Of a stretch of DNA of 64,000 bases, positions 56,899 to 64,000 are shown in pieces. The translations under genes were made by a program, and so were the position numbers. The stretch's first letter is position 1. Each line of letters begins with the position of its first letter. The stretch is from assembly GCA_001029295.1 (NCBI GenBank), contig LDXJ01000050.1, positions 1-64,000 on the forward strand, read 5' to 3'. The notes below the pieces were generated by a model that searched no databases, was not told the DNA's origin, and saw only the letters and a list, made by a program, of their open reading frames with translations. Source of the DNA: Peptococcaceae bacterium CEB3 (GTDB lineage Bacteria > Bacillota > Desulfitobacteriia > Desulfitobacteriales > Desulfitobacteriaceae).

Positions 56899-57867
56899 TC
56901 ACGATTCGTCATAAAGCCAACAGCGTACCTGATGTTGATCGGTTTTCACAAGATGGGGTGTGTGTGTTTTGCACTTTTCGAGTCTTTTTAAACATCGTGG
57001 CTCGAAGGAGCATCCTTCAGGCATGTTGAAAGGGCTGGGCACGCTACCGGGAATAGGGGTCAGCTCAGCTTGCCCCTGCTCCATACGGGGAGACGAATTG
57101 AGAAGTCCGACTGTGTAGGGATGAAGGGGTAAAGTGAATAGGGACGCCACATTTGCGTACTCTACAATTTTGCCTGCATACATGACAACCACAAACTCGC
57201 AGGTTTCCCAGACCACCCCTAAGTCATGGGTAATCAAGATCATCGCCATACCTAATTCTTTCTGTAAGTTTCGGATGAGTTCCAGGATTTGCGCCTGTAT
57301 GGTTACGTCTAGCGCAGTTGTCGGCTCGTCCGCGATGAGAAGTTCGGGGCCGCAGGCCAGGGCCATGGCAATCATGACCCTTTGCCGCATGCCGCCGCTC
57401 AGTTCAAAGGGAAATTGGCGAGCTCTCTTCTCCGGGGACGGAACGCCCACCTGTTTCAACATGTCCACAGCCTTGTCCCAGGCTGCTTTTGTGCTCGCTT
57501 TTTCATGAATCCTGATGGTCTCGGCAATCTGCTCCCCGACCGTAAAGACAGGATTGAGTGAAGTCATGGGTTCCTGAAAGATCATCGCGATACTGTTCCC
57601 GCGGAGGGTGCGCATTTCTTCTTCAGAGATTGTCCGTAGATCCCGTCCTTTGAAATTCATTGCCCCTTCTACAATCTTCCCCGGACTGGCGATTAAGCGC
57701 ATGATGGACAGAGCCGTCATGCTTTTTCCGCAGCCTGATTCGCCGACGATACCCAGAGTCTGATTCCTGTCCACCGCGAAATCAACCCCATCAACCGCTT
57801 TGACAGTACCTTCATCGGTTTGAAAGTATGTTTTTAAAGCCAGAACTTCTAATAATTCCTCAGGCAT
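56899..57867 (-). CDS. ABC transporter ATPase, DppD/OppD type (second importer)
   Basis: A 322-residue ATPase. Walker A is [10 protein letters not shown]-loop [14 protein letters not shown], signature [16 protein letters not shown], Walker [14 protein letters not shown] and switch His in LITHDLG. The Cys pattern [15 protein letters not shown] is near the end. ATG 57867 follows AGGGGTGG, 12 bp after the DppB stop. Confidence 0.95.
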   Translation of the reverse strand: MPEELLEVLALKTYFQTDEGTVKAVDGVDFAVDRNQTLGIVGESGCGKSMTALSIMRLIASPGKIVEGAMNFKGRDLRTISEEEMRTLRGNSIAMIFQEPMTSLNPVFTVGEQIAETIRIHEKASTKAAWDKAVDMLKQVGVPSPEKRARQFPFELSGGMRQRVMIAMALACGPELLIADEPTTALDVTIQAQILELIRNLQKELGMAMILITHDLGVVWETCEFVVVMYAGKIVEYANVASLFTLPLHPYTVGLLNSSPRMEQGQAELTPIPGSVPSPFNMPEGCSFEPRCLKRLEKCKTHTPHLVKTDQHQVRCWLYDES

Positions 57868-57879
57868 TCAGTCCACCCC

Positions 57880-58800
57880 TTAGTTAAGCTCAATTCGCCG
57901 GTTAAAATATCTATACAAAATGTCAACAACCAGGTTGATGACCATAAACATAACAGAAATGAAAAGTACTGCGCCCTGTACAACCGGAAAGTCGCGGGCA
58001 CTGATAGAATCAACGATCAATCTGCCCACTCCATTGATGGCGAAAACAGATTCTGTCAAGACCGTACCTCCGAGCAGAGCTCCGAACTCCAGGCCTACCA
58101 CGGTAATTACCGGGATAATCGCATTTTTTAAAGCATGCTTGACAATAATTACGCTTTCTTTAACTCCCTTCGCCCGTGCTGTACGGACATAATCTTGACG
58201 AATGACTTCCAGCATACTGGCTCTGGACATGCGAGCCACGATAGCTGCCCCCCCGGCACCCAACGTAATGGCCGGAAGAACCATATGAGCCCATGTCCCC
58301 CAGCCTGCCACGGGGAAAATCTGAATTTTTACTGCGAAATAGTAAATGAGCATTAGACCAATCCAGAAGCTCGGGACTGAAACCCCGAGGAGTGCCAGGA
58401 CCATCAACAGCAAGTCCGACCAAGAGCCTTGGCGCATGGCCGAAAGAATCCCAGATCCCAGTCCGATGACTACCATGATAAGGACGCTGGCCACAGCCAG
58501 CTCCGCCGTAGTAGGTAGCCGAACGAGAATTTCCTTAAGGACCGGACGATTTGATCGAATCGATGTTCCCAGGTTGCCATGAAGAACATTGCGCAAATAG
58601 TCAGCATACTGAACGGACAATGGACGATCTAAGCCCAGTTGGTGCCGTATATCCGCGATCCGTTGGGGTGAAGCACCTTCGCCTGCCATGAGGACCGCAG
58701 GATCACCCGGCACTAAGTGCATAATCAGAAACACCACCAAGGTGACCCCGATCAGCACCGGGATCATTTGCAGGACGCGTTTAAGAATAAAGTTTACCAT
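57880..58800 (-). CDS. ABC transporter permease, DppB type (second importer)
   Basis: A 306-residue permease with six TM segments. It has VVFLIMHLVPGDPAVLMAGE near the start, the EAA loop RQDYVRTARAKGVKESVIIV, and the end NLVVDILYRYFNRRIELN, as in DppB. ATG 58800 follows GAGGAGGAG, 20 bp after the DppC stop. Confidence 0.95.
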   Translation of the reverse strand: MVNFILKRVLQMIPVLIGVTLVVFLIMHLVPGDPAVLMAGEGASPQRIADIRHQLGLDRPLSVQYADYLRNVLHGNLGTSIRSNRPVLKEILVRLPTTAELAVASVLIMVVIGLGSGILSAMRQGSWSDLLLMVLALLGVSVPSFWIGLMLIYYFAVKIQIFPVAGWGTWAHMVLPAITLGAGGAAIVARMSRASMLEVIRQDYVRTARAKGVKESVIIVKHALKNAIIPVITVVGLEFGALLGGTVLTESVFAINGVGRLIVDSISARDFPVVQGAVLFISVMFMVINLVVDILYRYFNRRIELN

Positions 58801-58820
58801 GGTTTACTCCTCCTCGTCTT

Positions 58821-59708
58821 CTACTCCATCCTCTGATCCAAAGCATCCCGCAGCCCATCGCCAAATAGATTAAAGCCCAGAACGAGAGTTGCAATTGCCA
58901 GGCCCGGAAAAGCAGCAATATGGGGCGCATTCCAGAGGAAGTTGCGACCATTTGAGAGCATCGCTCCCCATTCCGGGGAAGGGGGCTGGGCGCCCAGCCC
59001 CAAAAAGGACAGACCGGCCGCGGTAAGAATCGCCGTGGCCAGGCGCAGAGTCGCCTGAATGATGATCGGCGACAAGATGTTGGGCAGGATATGGCTCCAA
59101 ATAATACGGAAATCTCCGGCCCCCATAGTTTTGATAGCGTCAATGTATTCAAGTTTCTTGACCGTTAAGGTGGAGCCGCGCACGATTCGGGCAAAAGTCG
59201 GAATCGAAAAGACTCCGACCGCGATCGTCACGTTTATCAGACTGGGTCCCAGGGCGCTGACAATAGCCAGAGCCAAAAGAATGCCAGGGAAGGCCAGAAG
59301 GATATCAACAATACGCATAATGACTGCATCCACCCATTTCCCGTAGTAACCGGCTACAAGACCCAGGGGAACTCCCACTACGGCCCCGATGAAGACCGCA
59401 GCGAAGCCGACGGAGAGTGACAATCTCGATCCATAAATAATTCGACTAAGAATATCCCGGCCCTTATCATCCGTTCCCAGGAGATGGCTGAAGGAGGGGC
59501 CTTGGAATTCGTGAGCCAGATGAATCCGCAAAGGATCTTGGGGGGAAATCCACGGAGCCAATAAGGCGACTAAAATGTAAAAAAGGATAATCGCTCCACC
59601 GATCGAGGCGGTTCTTCTTCTCCATAACTTTCTATACACGATCTTCCACTGGGGGTCCCTAGGCAAACCGGATCCCACGTTGTGCTTGCTCTCCGTTATC
59701 AACATCAT
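58821..59708 (-). CDS. ABC transporter permease, DppC type (second importer)
   Basis: A 295-residue permease and first gene of the minus-strand importer operon. HLLGTDDKGRDILSRIIYGS, the EAA loop EYIDAIKTMGAGDFRIIWSH, SFLGLGAQPPSPEWGAML and NLFGDGLRDALDQRME identify DppC. Two adjacent ATG codons (59708, 59705) follow AAGGCGG; the choice is uncertain by one codon. The binding protein is encoded on the other strand at 61047-62594. Confidence 0.93.
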   Translation of the reverse strand: MMLITESKHNVGSGLPRDPQWKIVYRKLWRRRTASIGGAIILFYILVALLAPWISPQDPLRIHLAHEFQGPSFSHLLGTDDKGRDILSRIIYGSRLSLSVGFAAVFIGAVVGVPLGLVAGYYGKWVDAVIMRIVDILLAFPGILLALAIVSALGPSLINVTIAVGVFSIPTFARIVRGSTLTVKKLEYIDAIKTMGAGDFRIIWSHILPNILSPIIIQATLRLATAILTAAGLSFLGLGAQPPSPEWGAMLSNGRNFLWNAPHIAAFPGLAIATLVLGFNLFGDGLRDALDQRME

Positions 59709-59913
59709 GTACACCGCCTTCAGACAGTCCTTTGCCCTATAAATTATCTAAACACAAGCCATAAGTAAAGGCGTTGGTTGTAACATGTCATTATTTTGAA
59801 CAATAAAGTAAAGATACTGTAAATTATTGTTTGGCAAGTTATATATAATAAGACCAACAGAGTAGCGATTATTCAAAATAATCAGAGATTATCAGAGAAG
59901 GGAGGAGAAATCT

Positions 59914-60987
59914 CTGCAGCAAGAACGCATCACCAAACTCCGCATCGCCATGGCAGAAAATGATCTCCAGGCGGTTATTCTGCGTTCGCCGGAGAACCGT
60001 TACTACTTTTCGAATTTCCGGGGTACAGCTGGGTACCTGCTCATCACACCGGAAGAGACATTTCTCTACACGGATTTTCGCTATCTTGATCAGGCGAAAA
60101 CACAGGCGCCACTTTACAAAATTATTCATCATCGTGTCAATGCTCTGGAACATATCTGTTCGGATCTCGCCGGTCTCCGTGTGAGCCGGCTGGGCCTGGA
60201 GATGGATGTGACACCGGCAGCTGACTACCTGGAAATCACGGGTTCTATGCCTTCTGTCGAGATGTTAGATATTTCGGGTGACATCTTTGCGTTGCGCATG
60301 ATCAAAGATGCCGAAGAAATACGGAAGATCAGCCGCGGTATAGAGATCTGCGATCATGCCTTCAGCCATATTCTGAACTTTATCCACGCAGGAATTTCGG
60401 AACGGGAAATCGGCTTGGAACTTGAGATCTTTATGCGCAAAGAAGGTGCCGAGGGCATCAAGACGAATCACGTGATTGCTTCTGGGGAACGCTCTGCTCT
60501 CCCCCATGGTCAAGCCACGGACCGGAGGGTCAAGAAGGGTGACTTTGTTACAATGGACTATGGAGCCCGGGTAGATGGCTACTACTCAGATTTCACCCGG
60601 ACGGTTATTATCGGTGAACCTTCGCCGCAGCGGATCGAGATCTACCGGGTTGTCCAGCAAGCACAGATGGAGGCTTTGGTTGCCATAGGCCCAGGTAAGG
60701 TTTGCTCTGAAATGGACGAAGTCGGCCGCTCTGTGATTCGCAAGGCAGGGTATGGGGAATTTTTCGGGCACAGCCTCGGTCATTCACTCGGACTTAGCAT
60801 CCACGAAAAGCCCGGTATGCGTGCAGGCGACCCCAATCGGTTGCAACCCGGTATGGTCATGAGTGTCGAGCCAGGCATCTATCTGCCAGGGTTTGGTGGT
60901 GTCCGGATTGAAGACGTGATCGTTGTTACAGAGAAAGGCTGCGTCAATTTCACGCATTCCACAAAAGAGCTTCAGGTACTCACATAA
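59914..60987 (+). CDS. Xaa-Pro aminopeptidase-like M24B metallopeptidase
   Basis: A dipeptide or Xaa-Pro peptidase of the pita-bread fold. The metal ligands are complete: FVTMDYGARVDGYYSDFTRT (two Asp), GHSLGHSLGLSIHEKPGM (His), VMSVEPGIYLPG and GGVRIEDVIVV (Glu). The first ATG is 59950, but the frame continues upstream with QERITKLRIA, the usual N-terminus of this family. GGGAGGAG lies just before a CTG at 59914, so a CTG start is likely; otherwise the protein begins at 59950. It lies between the divergent importer operon and its binding-protein gene, so it would cut imported peptides. Confidence 0.9.
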   Translation: MQQERITKLRIAMAENDLQAVILRSPENRYYFSNFRGTAGYLLITPEETFLYTDFRYLDQAKTQAPLYKIIHHRVNALEHICSDLAGLRVSRLGLEMDVTPAADYLEITGSMPSVEMLDISGDIFALRMIKDAEEIRKISRGIEICDHAFSHILNFIHAGISEREIGLELEIFMRKEGAEGIKTNHVIASGERSALPHGQATDRRVKKGDFVTMDYGARVDGYYSDFTRTVIIGEPSPQRIEIYRVVQQAQMEALVAIGPGKVCSEMDEVGRSVIRKAGYGEFFGHSLGHSLGLSIHEKPGMRAGDPNRLQPGMVMSVEPGIYLPGFGGVRIEDVIVVTEKGCVNFTHSTKELQVLT

Positions 60988-61046
60988 GGTTACACATATG
61001 AAGTCACTCACATAAACGTCATTTAGAGAAAATAGGGGGAGTATTT

Positions 61047-62594
61047 ATGAAAAAGACAGGTCTGGTCGCTTTATTGCTTGTCCTCATCTTGAGTCTAGTG
61101 GGCTGCGGTGCCATGAATGTTGCTTCTTCCGGGGCTCCTGCCTCGGGCAAGCCGGGGGGAACTCTGGTCATTGCGGAATCTTCGGACGCCACTAAGCTTG
61201 ACCCACAGCTTGGAACAGACATTCCGTCCGCCAACGTCTATTTTGGTAAGATATATGAAGGTCTTGTTGGGCAAAATGACAAGATGGAGATCGTTCCGCT
61301 TCTGGCCACCAGTTGGCAACGCGTGGATCCCAACACTTGGGAATTCAAATTGCGGCATGGGGTCAAGTTCCAGGACGGTACACCCTTCAATGCTGCTGCC
61401 GTTAAAAAAAATTTTGATCGGATTCTTGACCCGAAAACGGCTTCGCCACGCGCATCCTTATTCAGTATGGTCAAGGATATGAAAGTGGTTGATGACTACA
61501 CGATTCAGTTCATCACCTCTTATCCGTACACGCCCCTTCTCGTCAATCTGGCTCATTATGCCGGTTGCATTATAAGTCCAAAAGCGATCGACGACTACGG
61601 TCTCAAACTTGGTGACCATCCGGTGGGAACAGGTCCCTTCACATTCGAATCCTGGACGCCGGGACAACAGATAACCCTTGTCCGCAATGACAATTACTGG
61701 GGACAGAAGGCGAAGGTGGACAAGGTCGTCTTCAAAGTAGTGCCGGAAGACGCCACCCGCGTCGCCATGGTGCAGACTGGGGAAGCCCAATTGGCCGAAC
61801 CGATTCTAGCAACAGACATTGACCAGATTACAAAGTCATCAAGCATGCAACTCATCCGCACACCTGCTCTGACCAATGACTACCTTGGCTTTAACGTCAG
61901 AAAGAAACCCTTTGACGATGTGAGGGTTCGGCAGGCCATTGCTTATGCGATTGACACCGATGCAATTATGAAAGGGGTCTTCAACAACGTCGGCACCAAG
62001 GCCAACGGTCCTATGGGCCCCAAAGTATTCGGCTATGATCCCGGTCTGAAAGGGTATCCCTATGACATCAATAAAGCGAAAGAGCTTTTGAAAGCGGCCG
62101 GGTATCCGAATGGATTCAATACGACGATCTGGACCAACAATAATGCGACACGAGAGAAATTGGCCGAAGTTCTCCAATCTGAACTGAAAGGCATTGGGGT
62201 CAACGTCCAGATAAAGGTCATGGAATGGGGTGCTTATCTCGAAGCTACCGCAAAAGGAGAGCAGGACATGTATATCCTGGGTTGGTCGAACATGACGGGA
62301 GACGCTGACTACAACCAATACTACCTATTTGACTCGAAGGCTATGGGAAATCCCGGCAACCGCTCGTTCTACAATAATCCTGAGGTCGACAACCTGATCC
62401 AGCAAGGGCGGAGTGAGTCGGATCTGACGAAAAGGAAAGCTATCTACGCTCACGCCCAGGAGATTGAAATGAAAGAACTTCCCATGATCTTTTTGCGCAA
62501 TCAAGAGCTTCTCGTTGCGGCGGGCAAGAACGTAAAAGGGCTCTGGGTTCATCCAGCGGATATTTTGATGGTGACCAATGTGACAGTCCAGTAG
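61047..62594 (+). CDS. Family-5 ABC substrate-binding lipoprotein (second importer)
   Basis: A 515-residue binding protein. The signal GLVALLLVLILSLVGCGAM has its lipobox Cys at residue 20. The SBP_bac_5 body includes TSWQRVDPNTWEFKLRHGVK and FQDGTPFNAAAVKKNFDRIL. AGGGGGAG precedes ATG 61047. It follows the M24 peptidase by 59 bp on the same strand and faces the divergent dppCBDF-like operon, which lacks its own binding protein, so the two units form one system. It is similar to, but clearly distinct from, the protein at 15203-16798. Confidence 0.95.
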   Translation: MKKTGLVALLLVLILSLVGCGAMNVASSGAPASGKPGGTLVIAESSDATKLDPQLGTDIPSANVYFGKIYEGLVGQNDKMEIVPLLATSWQRVDPNTWEFKLRHGVKFQDGTPFNAAAVKKNFDRILDPKTASPRASLFSMVKDMKVVDDYTIQFITSYPYTPLLVNLAHYAGCIISPKAIDDYGLKLGDHPVGTGPFTFESWTPGQQITLVRNDNYWGQKAKVDKVVFKVVPEDATRVAMVQTGEAQLAEPILATDIDQITKSSSMQLIRTPALTNDYLGFNVRKKPFDDVRVRQAIAYAIDTDAIMKGVFNNVGTKANGPMGPKVFGYDPGLKGYPYDINKAKELLKAAGYPNGFNTTIWTNNNATREKLAEVLQSELKGIGVNVQIKVMEWGAYLEATAKGEQDMYILGWSNMTGDADYNQYYLFDSKAMGNPGNRSFYNNPEVDNLIQQGRSESDLTKRKAIYAHAQEIEMKELPMIFLRNQELLVAAGKNVKGLWVHPADILMVTNVTVQ

Positions 62595-62617
62595 GCTCGT
62601 CATTGGCAAAAGGAGTG

Positions 62618-62656
62618 ACATCGCCGGACCGTCGCGCTGCAGCGGCCCGGCGATGT
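62618..62656 (+). terminator. Hairpin after the binding-protein gene
   Basis: ACATCGCCGG / CCGGCGATGT with additional inner CCG/CGG pairing. It has no clean T run (GTCCCCTGCTTTT follows). Confidence 0.65.
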
Positions 62657-62672
62657 GTCCCCTGCTTTTAGG

Positions 62673-62701
62673 TTGACGAACAGGGAATTTTGTGCTAACT
62701 T
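62673..62701 (+). promoter_or_regulatory. Promoter for the 40-residue frame
   Basis: TTGACG (62673-62678), 17-bp spacer, TAACTT (62696-62701) preceded by TGc, an extended -10. Confidence 0.5.
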
Positions 62702-62751
62702 TTCAAGTGGAAGCTTGATCCATTACTACGCCATGAGAGGAGGGACTACTC

Positions 62752-62874
62752 GTGACAAGATTGTTCTTCATTGCAATGATTGCGTTGCGGAAGACCGGAC
62801 CCGCAGTTTCTTCGTTGCGGGATACGTATGCCCTTTTTCGGGGATATGGCGGAGTAAGTGGTTTTCCTGCGTAG
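62752..62874 (+). CDS. Candidate small protein of 40 residues
   Basis: GTG 62752 has an excellent GAGAGGAGGG site 7 bp upstream. The frame encodes 40 residues: a short hydrophobic start (TRLFFIAMIALRKTG) and a Gly/aromatic end (YALFRGYGGVSGFPA). A promoter lies at 62673-62701 and a terminator at 62910-62943, so the segment is a self-contained transcription unit. The coding nature is not proven; the same signals could define a small RNA. No family is recognised. Confidence 0.5.
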   Translation: MTRLFFIAMIALRKTGPAVSSLRDTYALFRGYGGVSGFPA

Positions 62875-62909
62875 TGCTTGCGTAAGGTGAATTGAATACT
62901 CTGTTCTGA

Positions 62910-62943
62910 GACCGCGAGGGCATCGTTCCTTCGCGGTCTTTCT
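62910..62943 (+). terminator. Rho-independent terminator
   Basis: GACCGCGA / TCGCGGTC with a 13-nt loop, followed by TTTCT. It closes the small unit starting near 62705. Confidence 0.7.
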
Positions 62944-62985
62944 AGTGTGCCCGGAATGGCCAATCAATTTATGCAGGGAAAAACA

Positions 62986-63327
62986 ATGCTGGAAGTCATG
63001 CTCACTAAAATAGAGAAAATGTACGGAGGCAACAAGATACTCAGGGGAGCTACTTTCCCGGTGCTGACAGGGGAGAAGGTAGGACTTGTAGGCAGGAACA
63101 GATCAGGCAAAACCACACTGCTCAAAATAATTGCCGGCCTGGAAACTTATGATAGTGGTGACTTAACCACACGGAATGGGGCTTCCGTCGGTTATCTGGA
63201 TCAGATGCCTGAATTGACGGAACGTTCAAAAGCTATCGATGATGATGGTCGTGTTAGTTACGGCCGGGATGGCGAAGTGGGCGAAACCAGAGAAGGGCAT
63301 CCTGGATCGCTTGATCGTACCCGATAA
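62986..63327 (+). pseudogene. ABC-F ATPase N-terminal remnant
   Basis: The 5' part of an ABC-F-type (ribosome-protection) ATPase: MLTKIEKMYGGNKILRGATF, then KVGLVGRNRSGKTTLLKIIA with GLETYDSGDLTTRNGASVGY. The Walker A has Arg where the family has Gly (GRNRSGKT for GRNGSGKT). Homology ends near codon 85, and the frame runs out 3 bp before the end of the opposing ggt gene. A normal ABC-F protein is above 500 residues with two cassettes, so this is a decayed fragment. An in-frame ATG also exists at 62947. Confidence 0.8.
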
Positions 63328-63329
63328 AA

Positions 63330-64000
63330 TCACCAGGCAGCAACCTGGCCATCGGTGCGGGGTTCCGTACCGCCGGCTAAGACACCATGCTTGTCTCGCC
63401 AGATGATTTCACCGCGGCCAAAACCGCCCGATCCCAAAGGTCGGACAATATGGTGTCCCTTGCGGGCCAGAGCTTCTGCGATATGATCTGGAACGCTATG
63501 CTCCACTTCGACTGATTTGCCTTGGAGCCATTGCCAGCGAGGTGCATCTAAGGCTGCCTGCGGATTTAGATGAAAATCAACCGTGTTCATGACTACTTGG
63601 AGATGGCCCTGGGGTTGCATAAAGCCCCCCATGACGCCGAAGGGGCCGACCGCTGTACCCTCGTGTGTTAGGAATCCCGGAATGATGGTGTGATAGGGCC
63701 GTTTACCTGGTTCGAGGACATTGACATGGTTCGGGTCAAGAGTAAAATTGTGTCCCCGGTTTTGCAGGCTGATGCCGGTCTCGGGTACCACCAGGCCGGA
63801 GCCGAATCCCATATAGTTGCTCTGAATGTAGGAGACCATGTTGCCGTTCTTGTCAGCGGTGGCGAGATAGACGGTTCCCCCTTGAGGCGGCTGACCTGGC
63901 TCCGGTTGGAGGGCCTCTTGACCAATCAATTTTCTTCGTTCCTCAGCATAAGCGGGGGAGAGCAGGTCCTCGACCCTAACCCGCATGCTTAGCGGGTCAG
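63330..64000 (-). CDS. ggt: Gamma-glutamyltransferase family protein, C-terminal part (continues past the window)
   Basis: The C-terminal half of a gamma-glutamyltranspeptidase-like Ntn hydrolase. The frame is open to the window end, so the N-terminal part is outside. The catalytic Thr of the processed small subunit lies in PQGGTVYLATADKNGNMVSY. The substrate loop follows as NYMGFGSGLVVPETGISLQN, then NHVNVLEPGKRPYHTIIPGF and GVMGGFMQPQGHLQVVMN. GGTs and related acylases move or hydrolyse gamma-glutamyl groups; cephalosporin-acylase-like relatives cannot be excluded. It adds to the gamma-glutamyl and peptide theme of the window. Confidence 0.92.
   Translation of the reverse strand, partial: DPLSMRVRVEDLLSPAYAEERRKLIGQEALQPEPGQPPQGGTVYLATADKNGNMVSYIQSNYMGFGSGLVVPETGISLQNRGHNFTLDPNHVNVLEPGKRPYHTIIPGFLTHEGTAVGPFGVMGGFMQPQGHLQVVMNTVDFHLNPQAALDAPRWQWLQGKSVEVEHSVPDHIAEALARKGHHIVRPLGSGGFGRGEIIWRDKHGVLAGGTEPRTDGQVAAW

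Noticed and set aside
62655-62885. 76-codon plus-strand frame before the ABC-F remnant
   Set aside because: It starts without a ribosome binding site and crosses the promoter. The 40-codon frame at 62752 fits the signals better.

Overview
The window looks like a chromosome segment of an anaerobic, endospore-forming Firmicute of moderate GC, most like a clostridial or Desulfitobacterium/Peptococcaceae-type bacterium. The evidence is an alpha/beta-type small acid-soluble spore protein (51563-51769), an asrABC anaerobic sulfite reductase operon, a class A RNase P RNA, strong GGAGG ribosome binding sites and sigma-A type promoters. The genus cannot be fixed from this sequence. No tRNA, 5S/16S/23S rRNA, CRISPR array or prophage was seen.

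Layout. 0-7.6 kb: the end of an IS110 transposase sitting in the leader of a lost paralogue of a small secreted protein gene, an AAA_14/DUF4143 ATPase, a FlxA-like protein, and an OmpR-type two-component pair beside a secreted DUF5666 repeat protein with an 11-bp phased operator. 7.7-13.8 kb: an envelope cluster with a DprE1/DprE2-like epimerase pair, two NAGPA-type phosphodiester glycosidases, a zinc phospholipase C-like protein, and a free-standing small RNA candidate. 14-25 kb: a GntR regulator and a long operon with a complete peptide-type ABC importer, an AtuA-family protein, DUF4387, a C26 gamma-glutamyl hydrolase and an ornithine/alanine racemase-like enzyme. This reads as an uptake and breakdown pathway for an unknown amide or amino-acid-like compound. 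25-29 kb: a dedicated Hsp70 system (GrpE-like, DnaK-like, DnaJ-TPR).

30-36 kb: a beta-CASP-like metallohydrolase, a sugar ABC importer without its own ATPase, and a TipA-like MerR regulator with its operator-promoter. 36.6-42 kb: housekeeping genes trmK, nif3-like, rnpB, rmuC, plus an MNT/HEPN pair. 42-48 kb: a lipoprotein, a broken toxin-antitoxin remnant, a double zinc-ribbon protein, a CdaR/PucR-like regulator coupled to a UgpC/MsmX-type ATPase that could energise the sugar importer, and an Rpn-type nuclease. 48-51 kb: asrABC. 51.5-53 kb: a spore protein and a deletion scar joining a chromate transporter fragment to an HD-GYP fragment. 53-62.6 kb: a sensor kinase/AraC-type regulator/transporter operon and a second peptide ABC importer, divergent from an M24 peptidase and its binding protein. 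The right edge holds a 40-codon transcription unit, an ABC-F remnant and the end of a gamma-glutamyltransferase.

Two themes recur. One is import and processing of peptides and gamma-glutamyl compounds: two family-5 importers, M24 and C26 hydrolases, a GGT and a racemase. The other is unusually many short tandem repeats of unrelated sequence (14-33 bp units) confined to intergenic gaps, together with small dispersed palindromes and IS remnants.
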